Shown: positions 1 to 7,757, numbered from the stretch's first letter. The stretch is 22,437 nucleotides of DNA from Chthoniobacterales bacterium (GCA_025980625.1 JAICXG010000011.1:1-22437); one strand, 5' to 3'. Numbers and translations: made by a program. The notes: a model not told the origin generated them from the letters alone.

Positions 1-818
1 GGCAGCGGCAGCTCAAAGCCAAGCCGTTGCGCCAGACGCTGACAGGTTTCGGGCGAAAAACCTTCATAATGATTGTTCGCGAAAACCCAGGCGCTCCGGA
101 TTTCACCGAGATGGCGCTGGATGCGCAAAGCCCAGCTATCGAGCGCGGCTTCCCGTTTCCAAAGCAGCTTGCCATAACCATGCAGGCGCTGGCCATGGCC
201 ATCAAATCTCGTTAGGCCGTCGCCCAGCAGACGCAGGTAAAGAAAATCGGTCGTGAGCGGCCGGAACTCGAAAGGCGCCTCATTGCGCTCGTTCAGCGGG
301 CTCAGGTCGGACCAGACCCAGGAGACGCGATGCTTCTCGAGCAGCCGAATGAAATGCGGCCGGTGCCATCCTGGATGCCGGAATTCAATCGCAAACCGAA
401 AGTCGTTAGGCAATTGACCAAGGAAATCGCGCAACCCGCTCCGTTCTTCCCTCGGTCCGTAGGAGGGCGGGAGCTGGACGAGCACCACCCGCAGCTTCGG
501 CGCGAGCGGCTCGAGTGCGCGGAGAAAAGCGGTCAGCTCGCTCTCGCAATCGCGCAGCCGCCGCTGATGCGTGATCTCGCGCGGCAGCTTGCAGGTGAAA
601 CGAAAATGCGGCGGCGTCATTTCCACCCAACGGCGCGCGATCTCCTCTGCCGGCGCGCTGTAAAAGGTCGAATCGATCTCGACCGCGGGAAAATAGCGGG
701 CGTAAAACTCCAGCCAATGGTTCTGCGGCAGGTCGGTCGGATAGAGTGACCCGCTCCATTCTTCGAAGCTCCAGGCGCAGCTGCCGATGCGGATTTTCTG
801 CTGCTCGGTGAGATTCAA
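1..818 (-). CDS. DUF72 (YecE-like) family protein, 3' end cut by window
   Basis: About 272 codons are visible, read from the reverse strand and open to the window edge. The N-terminus reads IRIGSCAWSFEEW, followed by VEIDSTFY and then FRFTCKLPREITH. The C-terminal part contains WVFANNHYEGFSPETCQRLA. These are hallmarks of the DUF72/YecE family, a TIM-barrel-like family of unknown biochemical role. Family members are usually 240-280 residues, so only a few residues are probably missing. No ATG fits the conserved start; the TTG at 816-818 is the first start codon after an in-frame TGA, giving MNLTEQQK before the conserved block. The gene is divergent from the BamD-like gene and shares a 174-base intergenic region with it. 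Two copies of the TCGTTAGGC motif lie inside it (209 and 403). Family assignment is firm; function is unknown. Confidence 0.85.
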   Translation of the reverse strand, partial: MNLTEQQKIRIGSCAWSFEEWSGSLYPTDLPQNHWLEFYARYFPAVEIDSTFYSAPAEEIARRWVEMTPPHFRFTCKLPREITHQRRLRDCESELTAFLRALEPLAPKLRVVLVQLPPSYGPREERSGLRDFLGQLPNDFRFAIEFRHPGWHRPHFIRLLEKHRVSWVWSDLSPLNERNEAPFEFRPLTTDFLYLRLLGDGLTRFDGHGQRLHGYGKLLWKREAALDSWALRIQRHLGEIRSAWVFANNHYEGFSPETCQRLAQRLGFELPL

Positions 819-953
819 AATGTCGGCCGAAAATCACTCGCGTCGCCAAGGCGGCGCATTTCCTAAAAGCGTATCGGATTGCAGCGGGCTGTCGCGCTTT
901 TTTGCCGACGAGAAGCGCGCCGCGACCCCGGCGGCAACGGCCCGCCGGCTGGC

Positions 954-982
954 TTGACGCACCGGGCATCGTTCATTACCCT
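954..982 (+). promoter_or_regulatory. candidate sigma70-type promoter for the BamD-like operon
   Basis: TTGACG at 954-959 and TACCCT at 977-982 are separated by 17 bases, the optimal spacing for a housekeeping sigma factor. The -35 box matches the consensus in five of six positions; the -10 box has only TAnnnT. A start site about 7 bases downstream would fall almost on the ATG at 993, so the message would be nearly leaderless. This fits the lack of a Shine-Dalgarno sequence there. It was found by eye, so confidence is modest. Confidence 0.4.
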
Positions 983-992
983 GCGTGTCCCA

Positions 993-2270
993 ATGAGCCA
1001 TCGATTCCGTTTCCTGCTCCTTTGCCTCGTCCTTTGCCTCGCGTGGCCGGAGCGCAGCCCGGCGCCTGTGATTTTCAAGCCGGGGGCAAAAGTGAAATAT
1101 CGAGCGCCCGGCGAAGAGGAAATCATCGGCAATGCCAATGAGCTTTTCGCCAAGGCGGAAGCGGCGGAGAAGAGCGGCGAACTCGGTCGGGCGATTAAGA
1201 TTTACAAGAAGCTGGTGAAGAAATATCCGCGGGCCACGGTCTCGCCCGAAGCGACTTTTCGTGCCGGCAGATTAACCGAGCAGAGAGGCGACCTGTTGCA
1301 CGCCGCGGCAATTTATCGTGGGTTGATGGAGACTTACCCGCAGACCCAGCATTTCCAGGAAGCGATCGAGTCGCAGTTCCGGATTGGCGAAATTTACCTC
1401 AATGGAAAGAAGCGGAAGGTCCTCGGGATCCCGGTCGGTTCCGGGTGGGACGATGCGATCGAAATTTTCGCCGCGATCGTGCGTAGCGCGCCCTATGGCC
1501 GCTACACGGCACGCGCTCAATACGACATCGGACGGGCGCGCGAACTGGAAGGCACCGGGGACCTCGCGATCGACGCTTATCAGGCCGTGGTGGAAAAGTT
1601 CCCTAACGATCCCCTGGCGCTCGATGCGCAATACCAGATCGGCTACATCTGGTACGAATCGGCGCGCGCCGGGACCCGTGATCCGCAGGCGGTGGCGAAA
1701 GCGCGCACCGCTTTCGAAGATTTCCTTTTCCGCTATCCGAAAAGCGAGAAAGCTCCCCAGGCACGGGAGAATCTCGCCCGCCTGCAACATCGCCTAACGA
1801 AAAGCTCCTACGACATCGCCCAGTATTACGACAAGACGAAGCACTATCGCGCTGCCGTCCTTTACTACAACGAAGTGCTCCGGCAGCAGCCCGGGTCTCG
1901 GGAAAGCGAGCTGGCGAAGAAACGGATCGAGCAACTGCGTTCCAAGGTCGGCGACGAAACCTTGAAATCGGCCGCCGAGATCGCGGAGCGGCGTTCCAAG
2001 GCGAACTCGACCAAGTCGATCGCGCACGGTCCAGCCTCTTCCTCGGCTTCGTCGGGCGTGGGCGAAACCGCGCCGGTTCCACCGCAGATGCGCGGCAGCG
2101 GAGATGACATCTCACCGCTACCACCGCCGGCCGACGCCGATTCGCTCCCGCCGGCTCCAGGTGACACGGTCCCGGCGGGCGGTTCTTCTCCGCTGGACAG
2201 CTCCCCGCCGGCGGATTCCTCCGCGACCCCGGGGCCTTCGTCCACGCCGGGGACCACGGCCACTCCGTAG
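993..2270 (+). CDS. BamD/YfiO-like outer-membrane assembly TPR protein with Pro/Ser-rich tail
   Basis: This 425-residue protein starts with a basic stretch and hydrophobic core (MSHRFRFLLLCLVLCLAW), a signal peptide. TPR-type helical repeats follow from about residue 45 to 330, including AIKIYKKLVKKYPRATVSPEA, DAYQAVVEKFPNDPLALDAQYQIG and AVLYYNEVLRQQPGS. The repeated pattern of a Tyr/Phe-Pro turn between paired helices is typical of BamD, which helps the BAM complex insert beta-barrel proteins. From about residue 336 the chain becomes a low-complexity Pro/Ser/Ala/Gly tail, making it much longer than classic BamD (about 245). No clean lipobox is seen: the cysteines sit in LLLC and LVLC. The ATG at 993 was chosen over an upstream TTG because it sits at the signal peptide. 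It ends 2 bases before the LptE-like gene. A generic TPR/YbgF-like envelope protein is the alternative. Confidence 0.7.
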   Translation: MSHRFRFLLLCLVLCLAWPERSPAPVIFKPGAKVKYRAPGEEEIIGNANELFAKAEAAEKSGELGRAIKIYKKLVKKYPRATVSPEATFRAGRLTEQRGDLLHAAAIYRGLMETYPQTQHFQEAIESQFRIGEIYLNGKKRKVLGIPVGSGWDDAIEIFAAIVRSAPYGRYTARAQYDIGRARELEGTGDLAIDAYQAVVEKFPNDPLALDAQYQIGYIWYESARAGTRDPQAVAKARTAFEDFLFRYPKSEKAPQARENLARLQHRLTKSSYDIAQYYDKTKHYRAAVLYYNEVLRQQPGSRESELAKKRIEQLRSKVGDETLKSAAEIAERRSKANSTKSIAHGPASSSASSGVGETAPVPPQMRGSGDDISPLPPPADADSLPPAPGDTVPAGGSSPLDSSPPADSSATPGPSSTPGTTATP

Positions 2271-2272
2271 CG

Positions 2273-2782
2273 GTGAAAAGTCTGTTCGGGGCGGCGCTCG
2301 TCCTTTTGTCGTTAGGTGGCTGCGCGGGCTATCACATCGGACCGGTGCAGCCCTATTACCTGCGCTCGGTTCACAGCATCGCGGTCCCAACTTTCGAGAA
2401 CAAAACCCTTATTCCGCGCATCGCCGTCCTCCTCAGTGACACGGTGATTAAACAGTTCCAGCAGGACGGCACTTATCGGATCGAAGGTGACGACAAGGCG
2501 GATGCAATTCTCAAGGGCGAGATCACCCGCATCACGCGCGCGCCGGCCCGCTCCCTGCGTGGGAATGTGCTGGCGACGACGGAATTCAATCTTATCCTGC
2601 AACTTCGTTACACCCTTCTCGATCGCGTCACCGGCAAGACTTTATCCGCGCCGATGGACGTCACCGGCACGACCAGCTTTTTCGTCGGACCCGATATCAC
2701 CTCCGATGAACGGCAGGCGATTCCGCTCGCGGCCGAAGAATTGGCCGTGCGGCTTGTCAGCCAGTTAAGTGAAGGCTGGTAG
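2273..2782 (+). CDS. lptE: LptE-like LPS-assembly lipoprotein
   Basis: A 169-residue protein with a lipoprotein signal peptide ending in LLSLGGCAGYH; the cysteine at about residue 17 is the predicted lipidation site. The body carries SIAVPTFENKTLIPRI, then ADAILKGEITRI and LRYTLLDRVTGKTL. This order matches the LptE family, which plugs the LptD barrel and helps place LPS in the outer membrane. The length (about 170) is normal. The start is GTG at 2273, two bases after the previous stop, with no Shine-Dalgarno sequence, so translation is probably coupled. The leucine of the lipobox (TCG TTA GGT) is encoded by a near-copy of the dispersed 9-mer. Distant LptE homologues are divergent, so the assignment is likely but not certain. 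Confidence 0.7.
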   Translation: MKSLFGAALVLLSLGGCAGYHIGPVQPYYLRSVHSIAVPTFENKTLIPRIAVLLSDTVIKQFQQDGTYRIEGDDKADAILKGEITRITRAPARSLRGNVLATTEFNLILQLRYTLLDRVTGKTLSAPMDVTGTTSFFVGPDITSDERQAIPLAAEELAVRLVSQLSEGW

Positions 2783-2784
2783 CC

Positions 2785-3660
2785 GTGAAGGGAGAGGAAA
2801 AGCTCTGGCGAATCCTTTGCGATAAGCTCGATATGCTCCGCGCCGGCGACCGTCTGGTCGAGGCGCTGCGAGTGGGCGAGACGGCGTTGCAGTTGGCGCA
2901 ACGCAGTTTTCCCGAAGCGCATCCGTCGCTCGCGCTCAGTTATGAACGGGTCGGGCAGATTCATGATCTCCTGGGGCATGACCGCGAAGCGCGGCGCTGC
3001 CTGCTCAAGGCTTTGCGACTGGTGGAAAAAGCCGAGACGGTCGATCACAAGGCGCTCTATCGGCTGGCGCGCCGGCTCGCCTTTCTCTCCGAAGGGCGGG
3101 ATGGTGAAGAGGAAGCGATTCCGTTCTATGAACAGGCGATCCAGGCCGCGAGCGCGCTGGAGAATGTATCGCACACCGACCTCGGCACATTGCTAAATAA
3201 CATCGCGTTGATCTATCGCCGGAGCGGCCGGCCCGCGGCGGCCGAGTCGCACTACCTGCGGGCACTCGCCATTTATGAGAAACAAACCGGCCCGGACCAT
3301 CCTGATGTTGCCGCGGTCCTGAATAACCTCGGCGTCTTTTACACAAACGAGCGACGGCTCGACGAAGCCGAGCAAATGCACCGGCGAGCGCTCGACATTC
3401 GGCGCAAAGTGCACCCGAAGGGCCACCCCGATATCGCCCAGTCGAATTGCAACCTCGGTGTCGTTTACCATGCGCGGGGCGATCTGGACCGCGCCAGCGA
3501 ATTGTATCGCGAGTCGCTCCGGACTTGGGATGAGGTGGAACGGCCGTCGCCGGATTACGAGATCGTGGCCTCGAATTACGCCGACCTCCTCCGATCGTTA
3601 GGCAAAAAACGCAAAGCGGCCACCGTCGAAGCGCGCGCCCGCAAACGGCGCTCGAAGTAA
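2785..3660 (+). CDS. Tetratricopeptide repeat protein (kinesin-light-chain type repeats)
   Basis: This 291-residue soluble protein has no signal peptide or membrane segment and consists of at least five TPR units. The clearest are LGTLLNNIALIYRRSGRPAA with YLRALAIYEKQTGPDHPDVA, VLNNLGVFYTNERRLDEAE with HRRALDIRRKVHPKGHPDIA, and NCNLGVVYHARGDLDRASEL. The 42-residue spacing and the GPDHPDVA-type loops are of the kinesin-light-chain/TPR_12 kind, a protein-binding scaffold. It starts with GTG two bases after the LptE-like stop and is the last gene of the operon. Its C-terminus is basic (KRKAATVEARARKRRSK). The operon suggests a role linked to envelope assembly, but the sequence does not identify a partner. 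Confidence 0.75.
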   Translation: MKGEEKLWRILCDKLDMLRAGDRLVEALRVGETALQLAQRSFPEAHPSLALSYERVGQIHDLLGHDREARRCLLKALRLVEKAETVDHKALYRLARRLAFLSEGRDGEEEAIPFYEQAIQAASALENVSHTDLGTLLNNIALIYRRSGRPAAAESHYLRALAIYEKQTGPDHPDVAAVLNNLGVFYTNERRLDEAEQMHRRALDIRRKVHPKGHPDIAQSNCNLGVVYHARGDLDRASELYRESLRTWDEVERPSPDYEIVASNYADLLRSLGKKRKAATVEARARKRRSK

Positions 3661-3692
3661 GCCGGGCGCAGGAGCAATCACGCTTGCGGTCG

Positions 3693-3724
3693 GCCGGCGG
3701 CGAGGCAATTTACAGCCCGCCGGC
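3693..3724. other. GC-rich stem-loop between TPR gene and tRNA-Leu
   Basis: GCCGGCGG (3693-3700) pairs with CCGCCGGC (3717-3724) around a 16-base loop. It lies 33 bases after the TPR gene stop and 11 bases before the tRNA. No T-tract follows, so it is not a standard intrinsic terminator. It could slow transcription or be chance in GC-rich DNA. Confidence 0.3.
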
Positions 3725-3734
3725 TCGGCGCGAC

Positions 3735-3815
3735 GCTCACGTGGCGGAATGGCAGACGCGTACGGCTCAGGACCGTATGGGGAAACCCGTGGAGGTTCGA
3801 CTCCTCTCGTGAGCA
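3735..3815 (+). tRNA. tRNA-Leu(CAG)
   Basis: The acceptor stem is GCTCACG (3735-3741) paired with CGTGAGC (3808-3814), with discriminator A at 3815. The D-arm region is GCGGAATGGCAGACGC. The anticodon stem TACGG/CCGTA encloses loop CTCAGGA, giving anticodon CAG at 3768-3770, which reads CUG. A long variable arm (TGGGGAAACCCGT), typical of class II leucine tRNAs, is followed by the T-arm GGAGG-TTCGACT-CCTCT. The terminal CCA is not encoded. The tRNA runs toward, and ends 25 bases before, the stop of the convergent response-regulator gene. Confidence 0.95.
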
Positions 3816-3840
3816 GACCGGGCGCCTCGGCGGACTTGGC

Positions 3841-5964
3841 CTAACGACCAAAGAACCCGCGCCGGCCGGCGCGGGATTCCGCCTGGGGCGAAAGTTCCGC
3901 CGGCCAGCACTCGACAATCTCGAGGGCGAGGAAGCGAAAGAGGGTGAGCCGGGCAAATTTGATATCGAGCCGCAGATTTTTCGAGATCTGCGCGATCGAG
4001 CGGCTGCCATTGAATTGCGAGGCGAATTGCGCTTCCGCGACGGTCAGGCGCAAGCGCTGCACCCGTTCGTAGCCCTCGCGCGTGTAAGCGGGGATGGAAG
4101 AGCCATCCATGATTTCTTTCTCGCCCAGTTTCTCGTATTGCACGAAACGCAGCGTGCTCAGCGCCCATTGATCGATCTCATCCTCTGACGCCGGTAACTC
4201 CGCTGCATAGCCCGGGAGCTGCTGCTGCTCGAACGTGAAACGGACGCGACCGGTCCAAAGCTGCGAGAAAAGTTTCTGTCCGTAATGCTGCACCAGTTGC
4301 AGGCCGGGTTCGCGCAGGATCAGGTCTTCTTTTGCCAGCGTGACGAAAAGCGGGCAGCCATCCTCCATCTGCCGCGCCCGTGCCGCATCGACTCGTTCGC
4401 GCGGGACATTGAGGAGGGTGACCGGCGCTTCCTCGCAATAAAGACTCGGGTTGCGCGTCGTCACGAGCACGACCTGCCCTTCCCGTGCGAGCAAATCGAC
4501 TGCATCCTGCGCCCAGAAGGCCCGCAGGATCCCGGTCAACTTCTCACGTGCGATCGTTTGCAGTGCCCAATGCAGGGAGAAAAAGCTCGAGTCGCCGCAA
4601 AAGTAGGCTTCAACCTCGGTCGGCTGCGCTTTGTGCGCCTTCGGATGCACTGCCTCGGGAGCAGGCGCCGGTTCCTGCGGGCGTGGACCATTGGTTGCGC
4701 CTAACGAGTTCTGCGGTGCGAGCGCGGCCAGCGGTGGCGGCCGGCGCGGCGTCGATGGCGGTGCGATCTCGCGCGAAGGGATCTCGCTTTGTGATTCCTG
4801 CACGACATCAGTGTCGTCGAAATGATCGCGAACTGTTTTGAGCAGAGCTTCGGACGTAAAGGGTTTGTGGAGGGCACCGACGACATTCGGCAACTCGCTC
4901 GCACTAGTCTGCAAATCGGCGCCAAAGCCGGAAACGTAAATCACCGGGATTTTCGCTCGCTCCGGGTCACGCAGAAGCTGGCGACAGACCTCGTCGCCTT
5001 TCATGTCGGGCAAGACGAAATCGAGCAACACCAGCTCGGGCGATTCGGTTTCGCAGCGGCGCACACCTTCCGCACCGGTTTCGGCGCTGATAACGTCGTA
5101 GCCGTGCTCTTCCAGCACTTCGCTGACGAAACTGAGGAGCATCACGCTGTCGTCGATCACGAAAATCCTGTGCCGGCGACCGGCCGGTTGCTGATTGCTT
5201 GCGCCAGAGGCAGGCACGGTGGCGCGCGCTTCATCAAGCTTACGCACCGCCTCCATCAGCAGGACCTGCCAGTCGAGGTCGATCGTGTGCGGAATCCCGT
5301 AGGGCACCGGCACCTCGGAAATCTTCCCGCCCTGCCAGTCAACGATTTGATTGAAAGCCTCTAATCCTTGCTTGCCCGGCGCGGTTGCGTGCCGCACCTG
5401 GCCATTTTCGAAATAGACCTGCGCCTTTTCGCCCCGCGGCCCGGTGAACTCGAGCATCGAGGTCGCGCCGCTCATGCACTTGAGCTGAATGATGTCGGCG
5501 ACGTGGAGATCGCTCAGTGTTCCCTGAAAGCGCACCCCTTCCTCGTGACCTGCGGGCGCGAGAAGCGTTTCCGCCAAGGCGATGAAATCGGCGCGGGGGA
5601 AAGGTTTTTCGAGAAAATGGATCGCGCCCAGGCCGCTCATTTTCTCTCGTTGCGCGGCGAGATGGATTGCGGTCAGGATGATGGCGCGCGCGTTCGGATG
5701 ACTGGTGCGCAGATCGTAGATGAACTCCTGCCCCATGTCGTAGGTCGCATCGACGTCGAGAACGAAGAGGGCCGGTTTTTGATGAACGACAAGGCGCTGC
5801 GCCTCGCTTAAGGATCGTGCAACCCGCGCCCGCGTCCCCGGCGCGGCCTCCTCCAGAGCGGAGAGGATTTCCATTGCCACCCTCTCATCCGGCTCGAGGA
5901 TGAAAACCTGGAGCTCACGCGGGAGTGGCTGTTGGTCAGCAGAAGTGGCGCTGGCTTCGTTCAC
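3841..5964 (-). CDS. Response regulator with two receiver domains and PATAN (DUF4388) domain
   Basis: Four parts are visible in this 707-residue protein. A first receiver (about residues 17-135) has the phospho-acceptor Asp in FVLDVD and Lys in FLEKPFP. A DUF4388/PATAN domain (about 148-230) contains FQGTLSDLHVADIIQLKC and QVYFENGQVRHA. A second receiver (about 262-380) has RIFVIDDS, the acceptor in LLDFVLPDM and the Lys in LHKPFT. The C-terminal region (about 450-700) appears to hold a second, diverged PATAN-like unit and a helical end. There is no obvious DNA-binding or enzymatic output domain, so it probably acts through protein contacts. The start is uncertain: GTG at 5964 is just before the conserved part, while an ATG at 6093 would add 43 atypical residues. 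No kinase gene adjoins it. Its TAG stop lies inside a copy of the dispersed 9-mer. Confidence 0.8.
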   Translation of the reverse strand: MNEASATSADQQPLPRELQVFILEPDERVAMEILSALEEAAPGTRARVARSLSEAQRLVVHQKPALFVLDVDATYDMGQEFIYDLRTSHPNARAIILTAIHLAAQREKMSGLGAIHFLEKPFPRADFIALAETLLAPAGHEEGVRFQGTLSDLHVADIIQLKCMSGATSMLEFTGPRGEKAQVYFENGQVRHATAPGKQGLEAFNQIVDWQGGKISEVPVPYGIPHTIDLDWQVLLMEAVRKLDEARATVPASGASNQQPAGRRHRIFVIDDSVMLLSFVSEVLEEHGYDVISAETGAEGVRRCETESPELVLLDFVLPDMKGDEVCRQLLRDPERAKIPVIYVSGFGADLQTSASELPNVVGALHKPFTSEALLKTVRDHFDDTDVVQESQSEIPSREIAPPSTPRRPPPLAALAPQNSLGATNGPRPQEPAPAPEAVHPKAHKAQPTEVEAYFCGDSSFFSLHWALQTIAREKLTGILRAFWAQDAVDLLAREGQVVLVTTRNPSLYCEEAPVTLLNVPRERVDAARARQMEDGCPLFVTLAKEDLILREPGLQLVQHYGQKLFSQLWTGRVRFTFEQQQLPGYAAELPASEDEIDQWALSTLRFVQYEKLGEKEIMDGSSIPAYTREGYERVQRLRLTVAEAQFASQFNGSRSIAQISKNLRLDIKFARLTLFRFLALEIVECWPAELSPQAESRAGRRGFFGR
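3856..3875. repeat. perfect 20-bp palindrome at 3' end of the response-regulator gene
   Basis: The sequence reads CCCGCGCCGG and then its exact reverse complement. It encodes part of the C-terminal RAGRRG of the response regulator, 12 bases before that gene's stop codon, and lies downstream of the convergent tRNA. It could fold in transcripts from either strand, but no T-run follows on either side. Confidence 0.45.
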
Positions 5965-5979
5965 GGCGTTAGGCGAGTG

Positions 5980-6015
5980 CGAGGTGACGAAGCAATTTCT
6001 TCGCCACTCACCTCG
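5980..6015 (-). promoter_or_regulatory. stem-loop in the presumed 5' leader of the response regulator
   Basis: CGAGGTGA (5980-5987) pairs with TCACCTCG (6008-6015). Inside the loop GAAG and CTTC can pair again around six bases. On the minus strand the hairpin ends 15 bases upstream of the proposed GTG start at 5964. Its position suits control of translation or a transcript-stability element. If translation starts at 6093 instead, it would be coding. Function is unproven. Confidence 0.35.
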
Positions 6016-6037
6016 AAAAACTAGCAATGCCTGTTGA

Positions 6038-6065
6038 GCGCGAAATGAAAAGAATTTTTTCGCGC
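6038..6065. other. AT-loop stem-loop between the small lipoprotein and response-regulator genes
   Basis: GCGCGAAA (6038-6045) pairs with TTTCGCGC (6058-6065) around a 12-base A/T-rich loop. It is about 80 bases downstream of the small lipoprotein stop on the minus strand, where a terminator might sit. It lacks a downstream U-run in that direction. It may be a terminator or upstream regulatory DNA for the response regulator. Confidence 0.3.
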
Positions 6066-6142
6066 CCGGCCGGAGCCGTCCGGAGCCAGTCAAGGGCCGA
6101 GAAGAGCCCCACTGGAGCGCTCCCGCTTTTCTGCCTTGCTGA

Positions 6143-6265
6143 TCAGGTCGTGTGGACGCCAGTCGTCACCGCATGGCCGTTGTCCGTCTTGACGGTGGTC
6201 GAACAACTGGAGAAGGCTGCGAGAACGAGGAGAGCACCGAGCGTGGAAAGAAGAATCGTTCGCAT
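6143..6265 (-). CDS. 40-residue lipoprotein, entericidin-like in size
   Basis: The reading frame is MRTILLSTLGALLVLAAFSSC followed by a 19-residue polar tail ending in HTT. It has a positively charged second residue, a hydrophobic core of about 15 residues and an FSSC lipobox with Cys at residue 21. This predicts a very short lipid-anchored peptide of 20 residues, rich in Thr and with no Trp or Tyr. The ATG at 6265 is preferred to an upstream in-frame ATG, which would put a long charged stretch in front of the signal peptide. It lies between the adenylate-forming enzyme (64 bases upstream) and the response regulator, all on the minus strand. Entericidin/small-lipoprotein families share this plan, but I see no specific sequence match, so function is unknown. 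Confidence 0.6.
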   Translation of the reverse strand: MRTILLSTLGALLVLAAFSSCSTTVKTDNGHAVTTGVHTT

Positions 6266-6329
6266 AATTTCGTTTGGTTCATTCTGTAATCGCAAACCGC
6301 TGGCGGAGTGAGTGCCTCGACCCGCTTTG

Positions 6330-7757
6330 TTAGGGAAAAACTCCGCCGGCAAACTGCTGCGCCAATTCTCGCCGGCTGATTTTGCCCCGCTCATTTGCTG
6401 GCAGCGCGTCGAGCAGAAAAATCCGCTTCGGAACCTGCCAGCCGCTCAGCCGCGCCCGACAGAACTTCAACAACTCGGCCTCGTCGGCCGGCTTATCGGC
6501 GACGACACAAGCCACGACTTCCTCGTTTCGGAGTGGTGACGACCGGCCAAAGACGACCGCCTGCCGGACCTTTTCGTGATTCAAGAGATGTGCCTCGACC
6601 TCGGCCGGGTTGACCTTTTTCCCGGCGACATTGATCACGTCGGAGATGCGACCGACAAGTCGCACCCCGTTCTTTTCAAGCATGAGCAAATCGTCTGGGA
6701 CGAAACATCCGGCGCCCAGTTTTTCCGGTTCCGGCTGCGGAAAATAACCGTCGCCCACGGCTGCGCTTCGCACCCGTACCTGCATCGCCTTGTCGCCAGC
6801 GGCGCTGATTTTGGCCGTTCCGCCGATCGGCTCGAGCTTTACACCTTCCATCGGCGTCCCAACAAATCCTTCCCGCTCGTCAGGTGCTTCCCTCGCATAG
6901 CAAATCCCTCCGCACTCCGAGGCGCCGTAGAAAGAATGAATCGGCAGTCCAAATTTTTCCCGAAACCGTCGCGCGACTGCAGAGGGCAGCGGGGCCCCGG
7001 CCGAGATGCAAAGCCGCAGCTTCGGCAGCTGCGGCGGGTTGGGCATTTCGCCAAACGCCTGGAAGAAAACCGGCATGCCCGGGAAAACCGTCGCGCCGGT
7101 CCGGGCAAGATCATCGAGCACCGCACGCGGCAAGCGGTCGCCGCTCACCACCATCGCCACCCCGCGAATCAACAGCGGTGTGATCAGATTGCTGAAGCCG
7201 TAGGAATGCGAGATCGGAATCACCGCGAAGTTCAGGTCCGCCTCGGTGATTCCCATCGTCTCGCAAATCTGCACCGCGTCGGCCAACAACTGCTCGCTGC
7301 GAAAACGGATCGCGCGTGGTGTCGCGGTGGTGCCGGATGTGAGCTTAAGTAGAACCGGTTGCCGCTTCTCCCAATCGACTATTCCGCTCGTTTCAATCCG
7401 CGCGATCGGCTTCTCCGGGTTGGTGATCAATCCGGCGACCCGGCAGGTGCGCAACGCCGCGGCCCGCTCCGCCACGCTCACCGTTCGTTCGATCGGCAGC
7501 GCGACAATCCCGCGGCGCAGGCAGGCGAGAAAGAGCGCCGGCCAGTGCGGATGATTTCCGATCTGGATCGCGACGATGTCGCCGGCAGCGTAGTTCGTTA
7601 GGCCAGGTTCCACCTTTTCATAACGCCGGCTCAGCTGCTCGATTTCACCGAAGCGAAATATCACCCGCCCTTCGGAGTCAAAAATTGCGGCATCCTGCCC
7701 GCGTCGCGCCAGGGTCTCACTCCACGCCGCTAACAATGGATCCTCGGTTTTCCTCAC
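6330..7757 (-). CDS. Adenylate-forming enzyme (acyl-CoA synthetase / AMP-binding family)
   Basis: A 475-residue ANL-superfamily enzyme that activates a carboxylate with ATP and usually passes it to CoA. The phosphate-binding loop is LLKLTSGTTATPRAIRF (about residues 138-155), followed by FYGASECGG (about 278). The hinge motif is GRISDVINVAGKKVNPAEVE, and the C-terminal catalytic lysine is in NERGKISRREL (about 461). All core motifs are intact. It is shorter than FadD and nearer to MenE or malonyl-CoA synthetase in size, but the substrate cannot be read from the sequence. GTG at 7757 gives MRKTEDPLLAAW and leaves room for a promoter. An ATG at 7805 would overlap the rpmE start in a CATG and add 16 basic, low-complexity residues. 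No fatty-acid or menaquinone gene is next to it. Confidence 0.85.
   Translation of the reverse strand: MRKTEDPLLAAWSETLARRGQDAAIFDSEGRVIFRFGEIEQLSRRYEKVEPGLTNYAAGDIVAIQIGNHPHWPALFLACLRRGIVALPIERTVSVAERAAALRTCRVAGLITNPEKPIARIETSGIVDWEKRQPVLLKLTSGTTATPRAIRFRSEQLLADAVQICETMGITEADLNFAVIPISHSYGFSNLITPLLIRGVAMVVSGDRLPRAVLDDLARTGATVFPGMPVFFQAFGEMPNPPQLPKLRLCISAGAPLPSAVARRFREKFGLPIHSFYGASECGGICYAREAPDEREGFVGTPMEGVKLEPIGGTAKISAAGDKAMQVRVRSAAVGDGYFPQPEPEKLGAGCFVPDDLLMLEKNGVRLVGRISDVINVAGKKVNPAEVEAHLLNHEKVRQAVVFGRSSPLRNEEVVACVVADKPADEAELLKFCRARLSGWQVPKRIFLLDALPANERGKISRRELAQQFAGGVFP

Noticed and set aside
4822..5811. Long plus-strand frames of 180 and 147 codons opposite the response regulator.
   Set aside because: They are antisense shadows in G+C-rich DNA; the minus-strand frame contains clear receiver and PATAN motifs.
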